Below are positions 22,020-33,965 of a stretch of 64,000 bases of DNA, one piece after another (position 1 is the first letter of the stretch; the number at the start of each line of letters is the position of its first letter). Where the stretch lies: the NCBI GenBank assembly GCA_963383645.1, contig OY726572.1, positions 70,494,856-70,558,855 of the forward strand. The letters run 5' to 3'. This stretch comes from Muscardinus avellanarius. Lineage: Eukaryota; Chordata; Mammalia; Rodentia; Gliridae. A model generated the notes under the pieces. That model was not told where the DNA came from. It ran no database searches and saw nothing but the letters and a program-made list of their open reading frames with translations. The translations under genes were made by a program, and so were the position numbers.

Positions 22020-22380
22020 TACAGCATGAAAATTTATAATTTATAAAGTAGAACATATACATATCTATACAATCTTGCATATATATAGCATATATTCTTA
22101 AGACACACTTTATAGATTTTTAAAAATACCCAAGAGACATGTGGAAAAGTTACTAAGGCTTGGTTCATAAAAGACCATATAGCATGCAAATTGATAATGT
22201 ATAAATTAAAATATATATACATATATATGAACATATATATATGCACATATTCATAAAAAGATTATGGCTTTTTAAAGTACATATGAAATATTTGCAAAAG
22301 TTATTAAACTACAAGGAAATTGTGAGCAAATTACAAAAGTATAAATAATGCATATCATATTTTTGGAGTGCAATTCAATA
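22020..22380. repeat. imperfect AT-rich tandem repeat, about 150-160 bp unit
   Basis: A unit beginning near 22023 (CAGCATGAAAATTTATAATT) recurs near 22182 (TAGCATGCAAATTGATAATG), with AAAAGTTACTAA and AAAAGTTATTAA at matching places. A partial third start lies near 22325. The copies are well diverged. Confidence 0.6.
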
Positions 22381-23100
22381 AAAATAAAATAAAAATAACA
22401 AACATATTATTACCCCTCTATTAAAAAATCTTTATTTTTAATAAAAATAATGACAATGCAAAGGTATATCAGTATATTTCAGATGTAGTTGAATTATAGA
22501 TTGGAGAAAAATTTATATCCTTAATTATTAACAAAGAATGCATATTAATAAATTACTCAAAATGTTAGAGATTCAAAAAAGAGAGGACATTGATAAAAAT
22601 AAAAGAATGACATATAAAATGTAGAAAAGCACCTTAATTTTTAAGAATGAGGACATTCAGAGTTCTCAAGATATGTTTTTATTTTTATTTTTGGAAAACG
22701 GAGGGGAGGAACAAACAACATTTCAAGCAAAAAAAACAACAACAACAACAACAAAAAACAAAACAAAAAACAAAAAACAAAAAAAAGAAACAGCAGAGAT
22801 TCTAAAACTCCAGCAGGCATCAAAACCCCATAAAGGTCTTGTAAATACCCAGATGGTTGGGATCCATACCCAGGGTTTCTTATTTATCATGATTGGGGTG
22901 AGGCCCAAACAATACATTTCAAATGATTTCCCAAATGTTGCAGGTGATGCTACACATAGAAGGGCGCTTAGAGAAGTACCAAGATAGAAAAACCATGAAG
23001 CAGCAGAAATGAAGAGAGAAAGAAGGAAAGAAAAGATGCACACAAAATCCATTAGCTTAATCATCAGAGAAATAGAGCAAATAGAGGAAGGCATTAATTT
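22381..23100. other. unique DNA with an A-rich CAA/CAAAA tract
   Basis: A CAA- and CAAAA-rich simple tract lies at about 22730-22790. The rest is unrecognised, and the frames through the tract are artefacts. Confidence 0.45.
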
Positions 23101-23101
23101 C

Positions 23102-23272
23102 ATAGCTCTCAATTGTGACTTCCTATGAGAATCACCAAAAATTGATACTCGTGACCCTTCACTTTTGCCCTAAATCAGAATCTATGAGACTGGAATCAAG
23201 GGATGAGTCCTTTTGCAAATCCTCCCAAAGTGATTTTGATACCCAGTTAGTGCAGTTTGAGAAGCATTAGAA
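23102..23272 (+). mobile_element. MER5A-like hAT MITE relic
   Basis: The order GCTCTCAATTGTGACTTCC, ATGAGAATCACC, AAATCAGAATCTATGAGACTGG and CAGTTTGAGAAGCAT parallels the short hAT-Charlie-derived MER5A element. It is ancient and non-coding. Confidence 0.5.
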
Positions 23273-23403
23273 GTGAATATTAGTTGTATTCCATTATATA
23301 AATTCAGAAACTGAGGTTTTAGTGGGAAAATACTCATGTTTCCATAGAGTGAAAGTTCCAAGTTTCAGGGAGAGGAATATTCAGTGTTCTCTTGCTTCTT
23401 AAC

Positions 23404-25324
23404 TCATTTCTTCTTTTTTATGTGCCTATTTTCTTTTTTTTTTAATTTACAGTTGCATGTAATCATACATCATTATGTGATAGAGGATAGTAGAGGCATA
23501 TACACATACATAACTCATTTAGCCCTTGTCCAATTCCCAACCATTCACTACCTCTTCCCTCCTTCTCTTGTTCGGCCTAGTGACTGATTTTGTGTTTGTG
23601 TGAATGTACAGTATGCACATTAGGTTGCTTTCCTCTTTTTCCTTCCATCTCCCTCTGTTGATGGACATCTTGCCATAGATTGAAAATTGTGAATTGTGCA
23701 GGTATAAACATAGATATATGAATTAGTCTGGAAGTTTGGTTTCCATTCTTTTAGGTAGATACCCAGAAGCAGTATTTATGGGTCATACGGTAGATTCATT
23801 CTTATTCTTCTGAGAATCCTCCATACAGTTTTCTAAAGTGGTTGTACTGGTTTGCAATCTTACCACCAAAGTATTAAAGTTACCTCTTCTCCATACACTT
23901 GCCAACATTTGTTGTTGTTTGTGCTTTTAATAATTGCCATTCTAATTGGCTAGGTGAAATCTCAAGGTAGTTTTGATTTGCATCTCTCTGATGCAAAAAC
24001 AGTGAGAGTTCTTAAAATCAGAAACAAGACAAGGTTGTCCACAATCATCATTTCTTTTCAATATAGTACTTGAGACTCTAAAGCAATAAGGCAGGAGAAG
24101 AAAATAAGAAAAGATGAATTAAAACTATCTATTTGCAGATGACATGATATTGTACTTAGAAGACCCAACAAACTCAACCAAAAGGCTTATAGAACTAACA
24201 ACAAATTCAGTGAAGTGTCTAAATACAAAATCAATCTCTAAAAATTAGAATCTTTCCTGTATGCCAACCATAAATTCACTGAAAAAGAAATCCAGAAAAC
24301 ATTTCCAGTCTTGATATCACCCCCTAAAAATAAAATACTTAGAAATAAACCTTACTAAGGAGGTAAAAGATCTTTACACAAAAAGTCATAAAACTTTGAA
24401 TAAATCAAAGAAGACCATAGAATATGGTATTCCATGCTCTGAATAGTCAGAATAAATATCATCAAAATGGCCATTCTTCCAAAAGTGATCTATAGTTTCA
24501 ATGAAAATTAAAGTTTCAATGAAAACAGACAGAAAAATCAGTTCTTAAATTAACTTGGAAAAATAAAAAAATCCTCAGAATATCCAAAGCTGTTTCTAGC
24601 ATAAAAACCATGAGGGAAGCATCACAATAACTGACTTAAAATATACTACAAAGCTACAGTACTAACAACAGCATGGTATTGGCACAAAAACTGGACACAT
24701 AGATGAATGGAGCAGAAGACTCAGAAACAAATCTTCACACTTAGAGCCCATTTAATTTTTGACAAAGGAGGCAAAAACACACATTGGCAAAAAATAAGCC
24801 TCTTAAACAACTGGTATTGGTAAAATTGATTAACCATTTACAGAAAAATGGATATAAACACCACTTTCTTGCCCTGCATAAAAGTCAATTAAAGATGGAT
24901 CAAAGACATAGAAATTAAAATAGAGACCTTTCAGTTCCTTGAAGTGGGCATAGGTCTAACAGTTCAACACATAGGCATACGTAAAAATTTTCTCAACAAG
25001 ACCCAAAAGGCACAAGAAATTAAAACAATTAAGTAAAGAATTAAACTGAAGAGCTTCTGTGCAGCAAAGGAAACTATCAAGGACCTCAACAGACAGGCCA
25101 AAGAATGGGAGCAGAGTTTTTCCAGCTACCCCTCCAAAAGAGGACCAATATTTAAAATATACAGAGAACTCAACAAACTCATCACTCAGAAAACCCATAA
25201 CCCAATTAAAAATGGGCAAGTGAACTAAATAGACACTTCACAAAAGAAGAAATACAAATGGCCAATAAATGTATTAAAAAGTTCAACATTAGCAATCAGA
25301 GATGCAAATTAAATCATTTCTTCT
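23404..25324 (-). mobile_element. twin-primed (5'-inverted) L1 with 11-bp TSD
   Basis: TCATTTCTTCT at 23404-23414 and 25314-25324 bounds one insertion. The left part, 23415-24010, is minus-strand L1 3' UTR and ORF2 C-terminus. The right part, 24011-25313, is plus-strand ORF2 (RT to post-RT). The right end of the plus part (AATCAGAGATGCAAATT) and the inner end of the minus part (reverse of GATTTGCATCTCTCTGAT) are the same ORF2 point. The two arms therefore meet in ORF2 order, as twin priming predicts. It is older than the 60.5-kb copy, judging by divergence. Confidence 0.93.
24011..25313 (+). pseudogene. L1 ORF2 reverse transcriptase and C-terminal fragment
   Basis: Plus-strand reading with many frameshifts. 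The RT palm motif FADDM is visible near 24135 in LFADDMILYLEDPTN. Further along are [19 protein letters not shown] sequence, the TAVLTTAWYWHKN-like block, and then the post-RT region to EYTNGQ-like sequence at 25255. No usable frame remains. It forms the inverted 5' arm of the L1 insertion that surrounds it. Confidence 0.85.
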
Positions 25325-25509
25325 GAAGCAAATTATTTCTTTGAACTGGTTGAAGGACTGAATATGCTGTACTTAGGCATCTGCCCCTCACCCCTTTCCT
25401 CTGCCTGTTTACAAATAGGTGCTTCTTGTCTCTCTATTCTAGGCAGTGAAGTTTGACCCATGATTTGGTGAGAGGCGTGGTATTCATAGCTATTACTGTG
25501 TCTGAGACT

Positions 25510-25718
25510 TATTTTTATACTGTAGATTGAATTCAGGGGCATTCTACCTCCAAACTACCATCTCTAGCCCTATTTTATTTTTTGTTTTAAAACTGGGTCT
25601 TGCTAGGTTGCTAAGAGTCTCACTAAAATTGCTGAAGCTGGTCTTAAACTTTTGTCTTAGCCTTCTGTCTTAACCTCCTAAGTATGGGGCTTACAAGAAT
25701 GCACAACCATGCCTAGAA
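25510..25718 (-). mobile_element. B1-ID SINE, diverged
   Basis: The reverse strand has the head CTAGGCATGGTTGTGCATTC at the right and the ID half with reversed GATTGAATTCAGGGGC at the left. It belongs to the older subfamily. Confidence 0.82.
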
Positions 25719-25739
25719 ATACATACATTTTAAAAATAA

Positions 25740-25945
25740 CACAGAGATTTGATGAAGGAATCACTTTGATTGATTATATATAATTATTCATGAAAATCTC
25801 AATATTACATATGGGAAAGGAAGGAGAGGCAGGCAGGTGGAATTTGGGGGAAAGATTACCAACTGATGTGTGCATGTATTTTCTATTCTGAACTTCATTA
25901 AGTTGTATTTATAATGCACCAGTAAAATGTATTAAAATAGCACTT
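25740..25945 (+). mobile_element. possible L1 3' tail
   Basis: Only the terminal ATAATGCACCAGTAAAATG matches the plus-strand version of the L1 3' end motif used elsewhere in the window. The upstream part is too diverged to assign. Confidence 0.35.
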
Positions 25946-26004
25946 TTAGATATATAGATTGATATATAGCTCATATCCTTAAAAAATTCATCCTTCCACA
26001 ATGT

Positions 26005-26215
26005 ACACTTTGTTAGTACTTTTGGTAGTTTTTAGAATATTCAGTTGTGCAACCATCATCAGGTCTAGTTTAAAATTTCTTAAATCATCCTCCAAAGAAA
26101 CCTGGTGCTCATTAGCTATATCCCTCTGTCCTTCTCAGCTGTTACTAATCTACTCTCAGTCTCCATGGATTTTTTCTGTTCAGAACACTGAAAAATTAAT
26201 TTTCAGTCTGATGAA
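26005..26215 (-). mobile_element. old L1M 3' UTR fragment
   Basis: The sequence AGTTGTGCAACCATCATCAGG, AAAGAAACCTGGTGCTCATTAGC, TACTAATCTACTCTCAGTCTCCATGG is the reversed 3' UTR of ancient L1M families. It is non-coding. Confidence 0.6.
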
Positions 26216-26319
26216 TTATTAGAAAGGTCACTGCATCCTCAACACATGACCTATTCAGTTTTCTTTTCCCAAGAAATAGCTTGTGGTATGATATACACCT
26301 GTTGGTCTCCTAATAGTAC

Positions 26320-27010
26320 CATAGTATTACCTTATTTGCAGTTTATCTTTTCATGGTTTCAATTATCTGTAGATAACCATGATTCAGTATATTATAAGTA
26401 ACTTATAAGTTTAAGTTGCATGCTATTCTGGATAGCCTGATGAAATATCACACCATCCTATGCCATTCTGCTCTATGTGGACCAAACTTTTGTCCAGTGT
26501 GTTCTTTAAGTATATATCACCTACCCTTGATAACAATCTGGGCTGTGAAATCAACTATTGTAGTATTGCAGGGCTTGTGTTTAAGTATTTGCATAATAGC
26601 CTACTGCCACATCACTGTGCTTACATCAATTGCCTCCTTCAGCTCTTCTCACAGGTATTGTATCATCTCACATCATCATAAAAAGGATGAGTGCTATAAG
26701 GATGGGTGTGAGAAGAGGAGAACATATTCATATGGTTATTATTACAGAAAATTGTTATAATTGTTTTATTACTATTATTAATCTTTTACTGTGCCTAATT
26801 TATAAATTAAATTTTATCATAGGTATGAATGCATAGGAAAACATACATATGTATATCTACCTATCTATCTCTCTATATAGATAGATATAGCTTGGTACAT
26901 CTACTATATATATATATATACATATATACATATATTTACATGTATATAAAACTAGACATATATAGTTTTACATATATATATATATACATCTATACAGTTT
27001 GGCATAAGTA

Positions 27011-27047
<37 letters not shown>

Positions 27048-27170
27048 AGAGAGAGAGAGAGAGCAGGAGAGAGAGAAAGAGAGAGAGAGTTTGATACTAT
27101 CCACAGTTTCAGGATCCACTGGGGGTCTTAGAGGATATTCCCTGCTGTTAGGAAAATTTACTGTATGTGT
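26320..27170 (+). mobile_element. Tigger1-derived MITE (TcMar-Tigger)
   Basis: The order matches the ends of Tigger1 with the transposase interior deleted. The left end has TTTCAATTATCTGTAGATAACC, GTTGCATGCTATTCTGG, CTGATGAAATATCACACCATCC, and CAGGGCTTGTGTTTAAGTA. The right end has CTGTGCCTAATTTATAAATT and ACTATCCACAGTTTCAGG, then CCACTGGGGGTCTTAGAGG. Microsatellites expanded inside it at 26850-27090. It is ancient and inactive. Confidence 0.8.
26850..27090. repeat. TATC, TA and GA microsatellites
   Basis: TATC/TAGA words lead into TA/TACA runs at about 26909-27000, a (TA)n of about 32 bp at 27014-27045, and a GA-rich run to 27090. They are embedded in the Tigger1-derived element. Confidence 0.9.
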
Positions 27171-27549
27171 TAATTGGCTCCCACATCAAAAGAAATATAT
27201 ATTTTTTAAAACCCGAAGGCGTTAAAATTTATTAAATGATGCAATAACAACAGAATTCTTTATTTACAATAGCATTATTTAACATCAAATAAGCAAATAG
27301 CATCAGCAAAGCAATATTAACTTGCATAAATGTATTTAAAATTTCTCTGAATATATCTACTTTGCATAAACTGCTCACACTAGAAATACAAACATCAATG
27401 CAGGTGAACAAAGTCATGTTCAGAGTCAACTCCATTTTGAAAATAAATCACAACCTGAAACACTGTAAGCTTTCTCCTGAAGAACCATAGTTAATATATT
27501 GCTTAATTTTACCCTTGTATAATCTTTTCATATACACACATCTCATATT
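27171..27549. other. unique DNA, no gene seen
   Basis: AT-rich sequence without a recognised element or supported frame. Confidence 0.4.
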
Positions 27550-27550
27550 A

Positions 27551-27729
27551 ACGCCAGGCGTAGTGGCGCACGCTTGTAATCCCCACGCTTGGGAGGCAGA
27601 GGCAGGAGGATCACGCAGGTTCGAAGCCAGCCACTCTGGCTTAAGAGACCCTGTTTCCAAATTAAAAAAAAAAAAAAGATCTGGGAGTGTAGCCCGGAGG
27701 GTTTCCAGAAACCCGAGTACCACCAAAAA

Positions 27730-27768
<39 letters not shown>

Positions 27769-27773
27769 ATAGG
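27551..27773 (+). mobile_element. young-subfamily B1-ID SINE with (AAAT)n tail
   Basis: The head CCAGGCGTAGTGGCGCACGC keeps CpGs. The B box GGTTCGAAGCC, the shortened linker ACTCTGGCTTAAGAGACC and the shortened ID half (TCTGGGAGTGTAGCCCGGAGG then TTTCCAGAAACC) follow. The A-rich tail has grown to an (AAAT)n run at 27726-27771. Retained CpGs mark it as young. Confidence 0.93.
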
Positions 27774-28950
27774 AAAAATGTTTTCCAACACAATGGAAAT
27801 ATTTTGAAAATTTGTAACAAGACTGATAAAAGCTATACCTGATGTGAAACAGAAACCATAAAGAAAATATAGATTTATTTGAGTATTTACAAAATGAAAC
27901 CATGTACCCCCAAGTTACTACAAAATAAGTTGTGTCAGTATGCAGGAGATAGGGCAGTAAAGAATATATAGAGTTTTACAGATGAATATGAAAAAGATGC
28001 CACAATGCAGAGAGGACAAAGGACATAGTAATCCATTTCAGAATGATATTTAAAATGTAGTTCACATATGAAAGATGAACAGCATAAGTGGAATTGCGAT
28101 GGTGAACGTTTAAACGATGAGATGTTTTCACATATTTGTAAGGAATAAATTGTACCCAGTATTAGTAAAGATGAAAGGAAATAGAAACATGCTGTTGAGG
28201 ATGAAGGTGGTTCCCAGGTGAACAGATGCAGCCAAAAGGCAGCTTGGTAACATACAACACAATTAAAAAGAATACTCACAATAACTCCATCTTTTACATT
28301 TTAATATTGGTAAATATGTGCTGCATATTTCTAAGTATGTTAATTTTAGCAATATTTATGATATTTATAAAACTGAAAGTTTAGAAAAGTCAAAATATGA
28401 GACATGAGCAATTGTGTAAGTGCTTTTGGGAACAGTGCTGTATTAATTTTATAGCCTTACATTTATTGACAGAAAATGAATCAATGAAATACTGAGAAAA
28501 GCAGTTATAAAATTGCCTCTGTAAGTAACTTATTCTGTTCACAAAAAGTAGCAACAATAATAACTACAAAACAAACAAAATATTTTCTTTCTATAAATAA
28601 AATATACTGAGAGGAAAGACATTTTAAAAATTATGATTTAGGGTGAACCAACTTCCTCTATATTATTTTTCTCTGAGTGTTCTAAAATTTCTACCAGCTT
28701 GTCTTTTTTAAATAAAATGCATTTTATATCAACTGGAAAACTAAGTATGCATTGTTATCATGTATCTGCCAGGAACCAGTTTGAAAATTTCACAGAATTC
28801 ATGTAATTTTCTGTACTGAGTAGTTATCAGCTTCCTTGGAGAAAACAAAGAGGAGGATAAATACATAATTGAGTAGGAGGGACAAGTGTTTTTCTTGAAT
28901 ATTCCTTCTTTTTATTACTTCTACCATATGTAGTTGCCATGTGATCTGAC
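27774..28950. other. unique DNA, no gene seen
   Basis: No recognised repeat or exon. The minus frame at 27935-28279 has no domain features and no codon bias that I can see. Confidence 0.4.
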
Positions 28951-28954
28951 CTCT

Positions 28955-29205
28955 GCTACATCCAGTTGCGCAAAGATTTGAGGGGCGGTGCCGCTGGCCA
29001 TGGTGCTGAACCATCTTTGACCTCCAGGGCTTTGAATGCAAATCTTAGGAGTATCAGTCACTACAAGTGGATGCCCTGCCCAGCGCAAAGAAATTCTGAC
29101 GCAGTAGTTTTGGGAGCAGAGCCTAGAATGTGTGTTTTTAGCATAAATTTAGGCCCAATTTTCTAGGGGCACTGATGCTTCTGGAATTCTGGATTAATTA
29201 ATAAG
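28955..29205. mobile_element. possible MER5A-like relic
   Basis: AAATTCTGACGCAGTAGTTTTGGG, AGAGCCTAGAATGTGTGTTTTTA and GGGGCACTGATGCTTCTGG follow the word order of MER5A-type elements. The 28960-29040 part is locally GC-rich and not explained by it. Confidence 0.45.
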
Positions 29206-29227
29206 AGAGAGGTATTGGGAAAAGGTC

Positions 29228-29271
29228 AGGGAGAGAGAAAGGAGGAGGGAGGAGAGAGAGACAGAGAGACA

Positions 29272-29327
<56 letters not shown>
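29228..29327. repeat. GA-rich run and (CA)28 microsatellite
   Basis: A purine-rich GAGA/GGAG stretch (29228-29270) leads into a pure CA run at 29271-29326. Confidence 0.97.
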
Positions 29328-29328
<1 letters not shown>

Positions 29329-32035
29329 GGGAAATTAGGTTAGTTTTCCATATCTTGGTGTTCAAGGAATTCCAGTTATTGAGAAGGAAACCAGAAAAGA
29401 ATTGTATTCACTAAATATGAAGTACTAAAAGCTATTCAAGTATACTCATGAGTAGAAAATACCTTTTTACAGTAGACAAGAAGAAAACAGCTGTAGAATC
29501 AGTATAAATAAGGATATCCTAATAAATTCAATTTTAATAAACTTCACATGATTTTCATTATTTATATGGGTGATATTTCAGTGATTGTTAACAAAATTTT
29601 TTCTTTTGTATCACGATTGAATTTTAATCATTTTATGAGAGTTCTGTTGAAGTTTCAAAGGTCATAACATATTTTCTTTGGTAGTTTTGGGCAATATGCT
29701 CACCTATTATTATTATTGTACTAGCACTGAATGTTTTTGAACTGCTCAAATAACACTCCCTCAAGTAAAGAGCCAGTCCAGTTACAAATACATTCAAGAA
29801 GCCATTATGAAAGAGTGTGTGAAGGTTTATGTCAGGGGTAAAAAAAACCCCAAAGATAAAATGGCCAGAGAGATGATACAGTTGGTGACAGGAACCAAGC
29901 CGAGAATGTGGGACACTGGTCCTCCCAAAGATGACAACTGCTAGTCAAATTCTGACTACTGTTGCTATGACCATTGTGTCTGACTCTTTGGTTTTTCAAG
30001 AATAGTTAGAAATCTCAGTATCCATGAGAATCATCAGATTTTTGTATTTTAGGAAGTATTTAGGTATTAATTAAATCTGAGTGTGAGCTAAGGAAGCATG
30101 TCAAATGTATTACTGTTATAGCCATCTCTAGCTCAGATCAGAGAAAGTAAAAAATGCATCCCTTTGACTCTAATTTCTTCCCTCCAGTGTATGTGGAGGG
30201 AATCACTAATCATTGCAAACAAGCCATAATTTGGCAGCATCCAAGATCAACATTTCCCAGGGCAAGTTATTAAGAGCTTCATGGGTTAGAAGACCTTAAC
30301 CTGCTTTACTTGGAGGGATAGGAACAAGGAAGATAAATAGCGAGAACCACAGACATAGATATGTAATTTGTATTTGTGAAATGTTTGACTTTTAAGATTT
30401 TTTTCTTTGTCAATACCTACTCCAACCTCAGCTTTCTGCAAATGTACCCAGCTGTCTGCAATATGTTTTTCATATCATTTGATGAACATAATGTGGTAGT
30501 GTTAGAAAAACTGAGCCATGCTAAGATACTATATCATACCATTTGAATTGATGAATAAAATGAGAATTCATTATCTTTAAGTCACTGAAATGTAACCTGG
30601 ATCATTCAGCTTTCTATAACTTCCAGGGGAAGTTTGTAGCACAACCTTCCTTTCAATTAAAATATTTCTGTAGAGAATGCTAGGTAAAATGTATGGTTTA
30701 TGTGTGTAAATCAGTCAAAAGTAAGCAAACTGCAATATCTATAGAATGACATCGATTTGTCAAAGGCTAGAAGAAAGATATTGGGGAGAAATACATTATG
30801 CTTAACTTTTTAAAATTACATTCTTATCTTAAACTGGTTCTGAATTTGTAGACAGATGGCCATGAGTAATTAAAATGCTAGAGAAATTACAGAAGGTGAA
30901 AGTAACTTGTATGTGTCTGTAATAACAGACACGAAAAATTCTCACACAGTTTGCAATGAACTGATGCAAAGATGAAGACTAAAATCAAATATGTAGCTGG
31001 GTAAGAAAACATCCATCAAGGCACCCTCTTCTATTTTGTGTTCCACTTGAGAAAGGCACTGATTTATACCTAAGGACTAAAAGAAGCCAGGAAAAATTCT
31101 TCAAAGTAAAATGGATACATATATTTCTGGATATTATACAAGCAGCTTGGAAACATAACTTTTGATTGCTTGTTGTTTTTATTACTGGGGATAAAAGATG
31201 GCATCCATCAAAATTGAAGGAAAATAATCACAATAACTTTTAGTGCAAATTTATTAATTCCAACTTGGGAAATTACACTATTAACTCTCATAAAGTAGAT
31301 TAAACATTAAAAGTAGAGAAATGAAATACAAGCTTTGCTTTACATTTAGAATTTATTTCCTTGCTGTGTCATTTTATTTTAAAATTATCACCAAGGTAAT
31401 GTATTTGAATGGTAAAATGTTGAAAATGAGATAAACTAAGATATAATTAAAATCATTCAGATTTTTTTCATCCAGAATAATCATCAATAAATATATGAAT
31501 TGCTCATGTGTGTAAATACATTAAAACTTAAAACATTACAGATGAGGTAGAAATACTATTTACTGCTTTTGACTCATTTTCTATTTTCCTTGAATAATTT
31601 TTATACAACCATTTAAAATGGTACACACTACTTCATTGTGTGAATGCCCCACAGTTACGTAAATACTTGATATTATATTTTAGGTGGCTTGCAATATTCA
31701 ATGCAACCAAATTATTTAGAAGTGTAAACATTTAACCCTACAGCAAAATAACAAATATGATGTATAGGCTTTTTCTTCAGGATAATAGTAAGAGGTAAAA
31801 TAAAGTATCTGTGGTTTGAGACACAATGCTAAACTGTCCCTTACAAAGTGTGTGCTGATTTAAACCCCCATCACTAGCAATCGTCCTGCATGTGCTCAAA
31901 ACTCCAACTATTCTTGCTTTTCATTATTTGAAATATATCTGTTAATTTCATAGGAATTTATCTATTATTATTAAGGCTAATCATTTTTGTCACTTACTTT
32001 TAGTTCATTAATTATTTTTACTTGTTTATAGTTTT
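29328..32035. other. 2.7 kb repeat-poor unique DNA
   Basis: I recognise no SINE, L1 or DNA transposon here, which is unusual for this window. There is no open frame of note and no RNA gene. If any conserved non-coding element exists in the window, this is one of the three likely stretches. Confidence 0.4.
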
Positions 32036-33965
32036 TACTAATTTTCTAAAACTTTATTATTTGAATTATGTGTAAGAACACATACAACAAAATCTACCCT
32101 ATTTAGTGCAGAATCCTATCCTGTTAACTTTATGCACATTGTTGAACAGCAGATCTCTAAACTTCTATATCTTTCATGATTAAAACTCTACACCCATTGC
32201 ATAGCAACTTCTCATTCTCCCCTTTCCAAGCCCCTGAAAACACCATTATACTCTGCTTGTATGCATTTTGACTACTTTAAAATATCTCATATAAGTGGAA
32301 TAATGCAGTATTTGTCCTTCTGTGACTGGCTTGTTTCTCTAGCATGATATCCCTAAGTTTCATTCACATTATATCATATGATAGGATTTCATTTGGTCTA
32401 AGGCAGAATAATATTCCATTTTATGTGTGTGCCACATTTTTCTTTATCCATTCGCTTGTCTATGGACATTCAGGGTGTTTCTGCTTCTCGGCCATTGTCA
32501 ATAATGCTTCAATGAACATGGAGATGTTAGTACCTTTTATTGAGGCCTTGTTTTCAATTACTTTGGACAAGTACCAAGAAGCAGGATTGTTGGAGCACAT
32601 GGGAGCTCTACTTTTAATTAGAGAAAACTCCATTCTGTTTTCTTCAGTGACTGTATCATTTCATATTGGACACAAGAGTCCAATGTCTCCACATTTCTAC
32701 CAAAACTTATTTTTTGCTTTTTAAATAAGTAATGCCCATCCTAATGGGTGCCGTGATATCTCACTGTGGTTTTGATTTGCATTTCCCTGATGATGACCGG
32801 TGTTGAGCATCTTGTGTTAGCTGTGTGAATGTCTTCTTTGAAGAAGTATTAATTTGAGCTCATTGCTCATTTTTTAATTGAGTTATTTATATTTTTGTCA
32901 TAGGTTTCTAGGAATTCTTTATTTATTTGAATGTTAACCCTTTATCACATGTGTGGGTTACCAATGCTCTCTCTTATCAATCATCTTGTTACTTTGTTGG
33001 TTATTTCCTTTGCTAGGCAGATTTTTTTTAAGTAATTCTGCTTGTCTTATTTTTGCTTTTATTGCCTAGGATTTCACATGCAGGAATTCATCACCAAAAC
33101 CCATGTTTAAAATTTTTTCCTATGTTTTCTATAGGAATTTTATAACTTTAGGTTTTACCTTAAGTTCTTAATCTCTTTTGAGTTAAATTTTGTCCGTGAT
33201 GCAATGTAAGGGTATAGTTTTGTGGTTTTGGATATGTGAATATTCAGTTTTTTCAGCACCATTTGTTGAAGAAGTTGTTTATTCTTCTTCTTACTTGTAG
33301 TCTTGACTCCTTTTTAGTTTCTGGTATATAAATATTTCAAATATTTCATTAAGTTTATTTCTAATTTTTTATTTTTGATGCTATTTTTATGGTATCAGAA
33401 TGTTTATTGCTAGTGAATAGAAATACAACTGACTCTTATATGCTGATTTTTTTATCCTGCAACTTTGCTGAATTTATTAGTTCTAATATGTTTGGATTGG
33501 TCTGGTGTAGAATTTTTTAGTTTTTTCTACATATTAAATCATATCTTTTGTGAGAGAGATAATTATAATTCTTCCCTTCCAATTTTGATTTTTTCTAATT
33601 GCTCTACCTAAGACTTCTAATACTAAGTTGTGTAGAAGTGGCAAGAGGGCTGGAGATGTAGCTCAGAGTTAGAATGTTCCTGGGTTCAATTCTAGTACCA
33701 CCACCAAAAAAAAAAAAAAAAAAAAAAAAAAAAGAAATGAAATGAAATGGCAAGAGTGGGCACACTTACCTTGTTCCTGATTTTAGATGAAAAATGGGTA
33801 AATTCTTTGAAGGAGTCCATTTACCATAAAAAATAGAAAATTTAAATTGAAGTATAACTAGTAAGAAATTAAGTATTTGAAAACTCTATAACAAGCCCAG
33901 GACAATAGAGGTAGCTTCTCTGGTGATTTCCTCCAAGATTTTAAATATTTTAATAAAAAATGATT
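32036..33965 (-). mobile_element. old L1M with inverted 5' arm
   Basis: From 32036 to about 33795 the minus strand holds the L1M 3' UTR (ACAACAAAATCTACCC, CAAGCCCCTGAAAACACC) and ORF2 C-terminus. Landmarks are TATCTCATATAAGTGGAATAATGC, CTTGTCTATGGACATTC, CCTGATGATGACC and TTTTTTCAGCACCATTTGTTG. It ends in reversed AATCAGGAACAAGGTAAG. From about 33840 to 33965 an ORF2 piece from further upstream runs in plus orientation (AAGCCCAGGACAATAGAGG, TCTCTGGTGATTTCC), the twin-priming layout with a gap of a few hundred bases. An ID element interrupts it. Confidence 0.7.
33636..33770 (+). mobile_element. monomeric ID element with poly(A)
   Basis: GGGCTGGAGATGTAGCTCAGAGTTAGAA (33649 on) is the tRNA-Ala-like A-box end. 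GGGTTCAATTC is the B box, and a run of about 30 A follows. Flanks AAGTGGCAAGAG and AAATGGCAAGAG form the duplication. L1M sequence continues on both sides, so it inserted into the older L1. It has no B1 half. Confidence 0.85.

Noticed and set aside
27448..27903. 151-codon minus-strand open frame
   Set aside because: Most of it is the antisense of a B1-ID SINE (the ACATTPG-like and SLKPEWLASNLRDPPAS-like words recur at 36.4 and 55.6 kb) plus its AAAT tail.
32344..32724. 126-codon plus-strand open frame
   Set aside because: It lies antisense to the old L1M ORF2; opposite-strand frames in L1 are common by chance.
33649..33705. tRNA-like sequence with A and B boxes
   Set aside because: It is an ID SINE with poly(A) and target duplication. 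The second half of a cloverleaf is absent, so it is not a tRNA gene.
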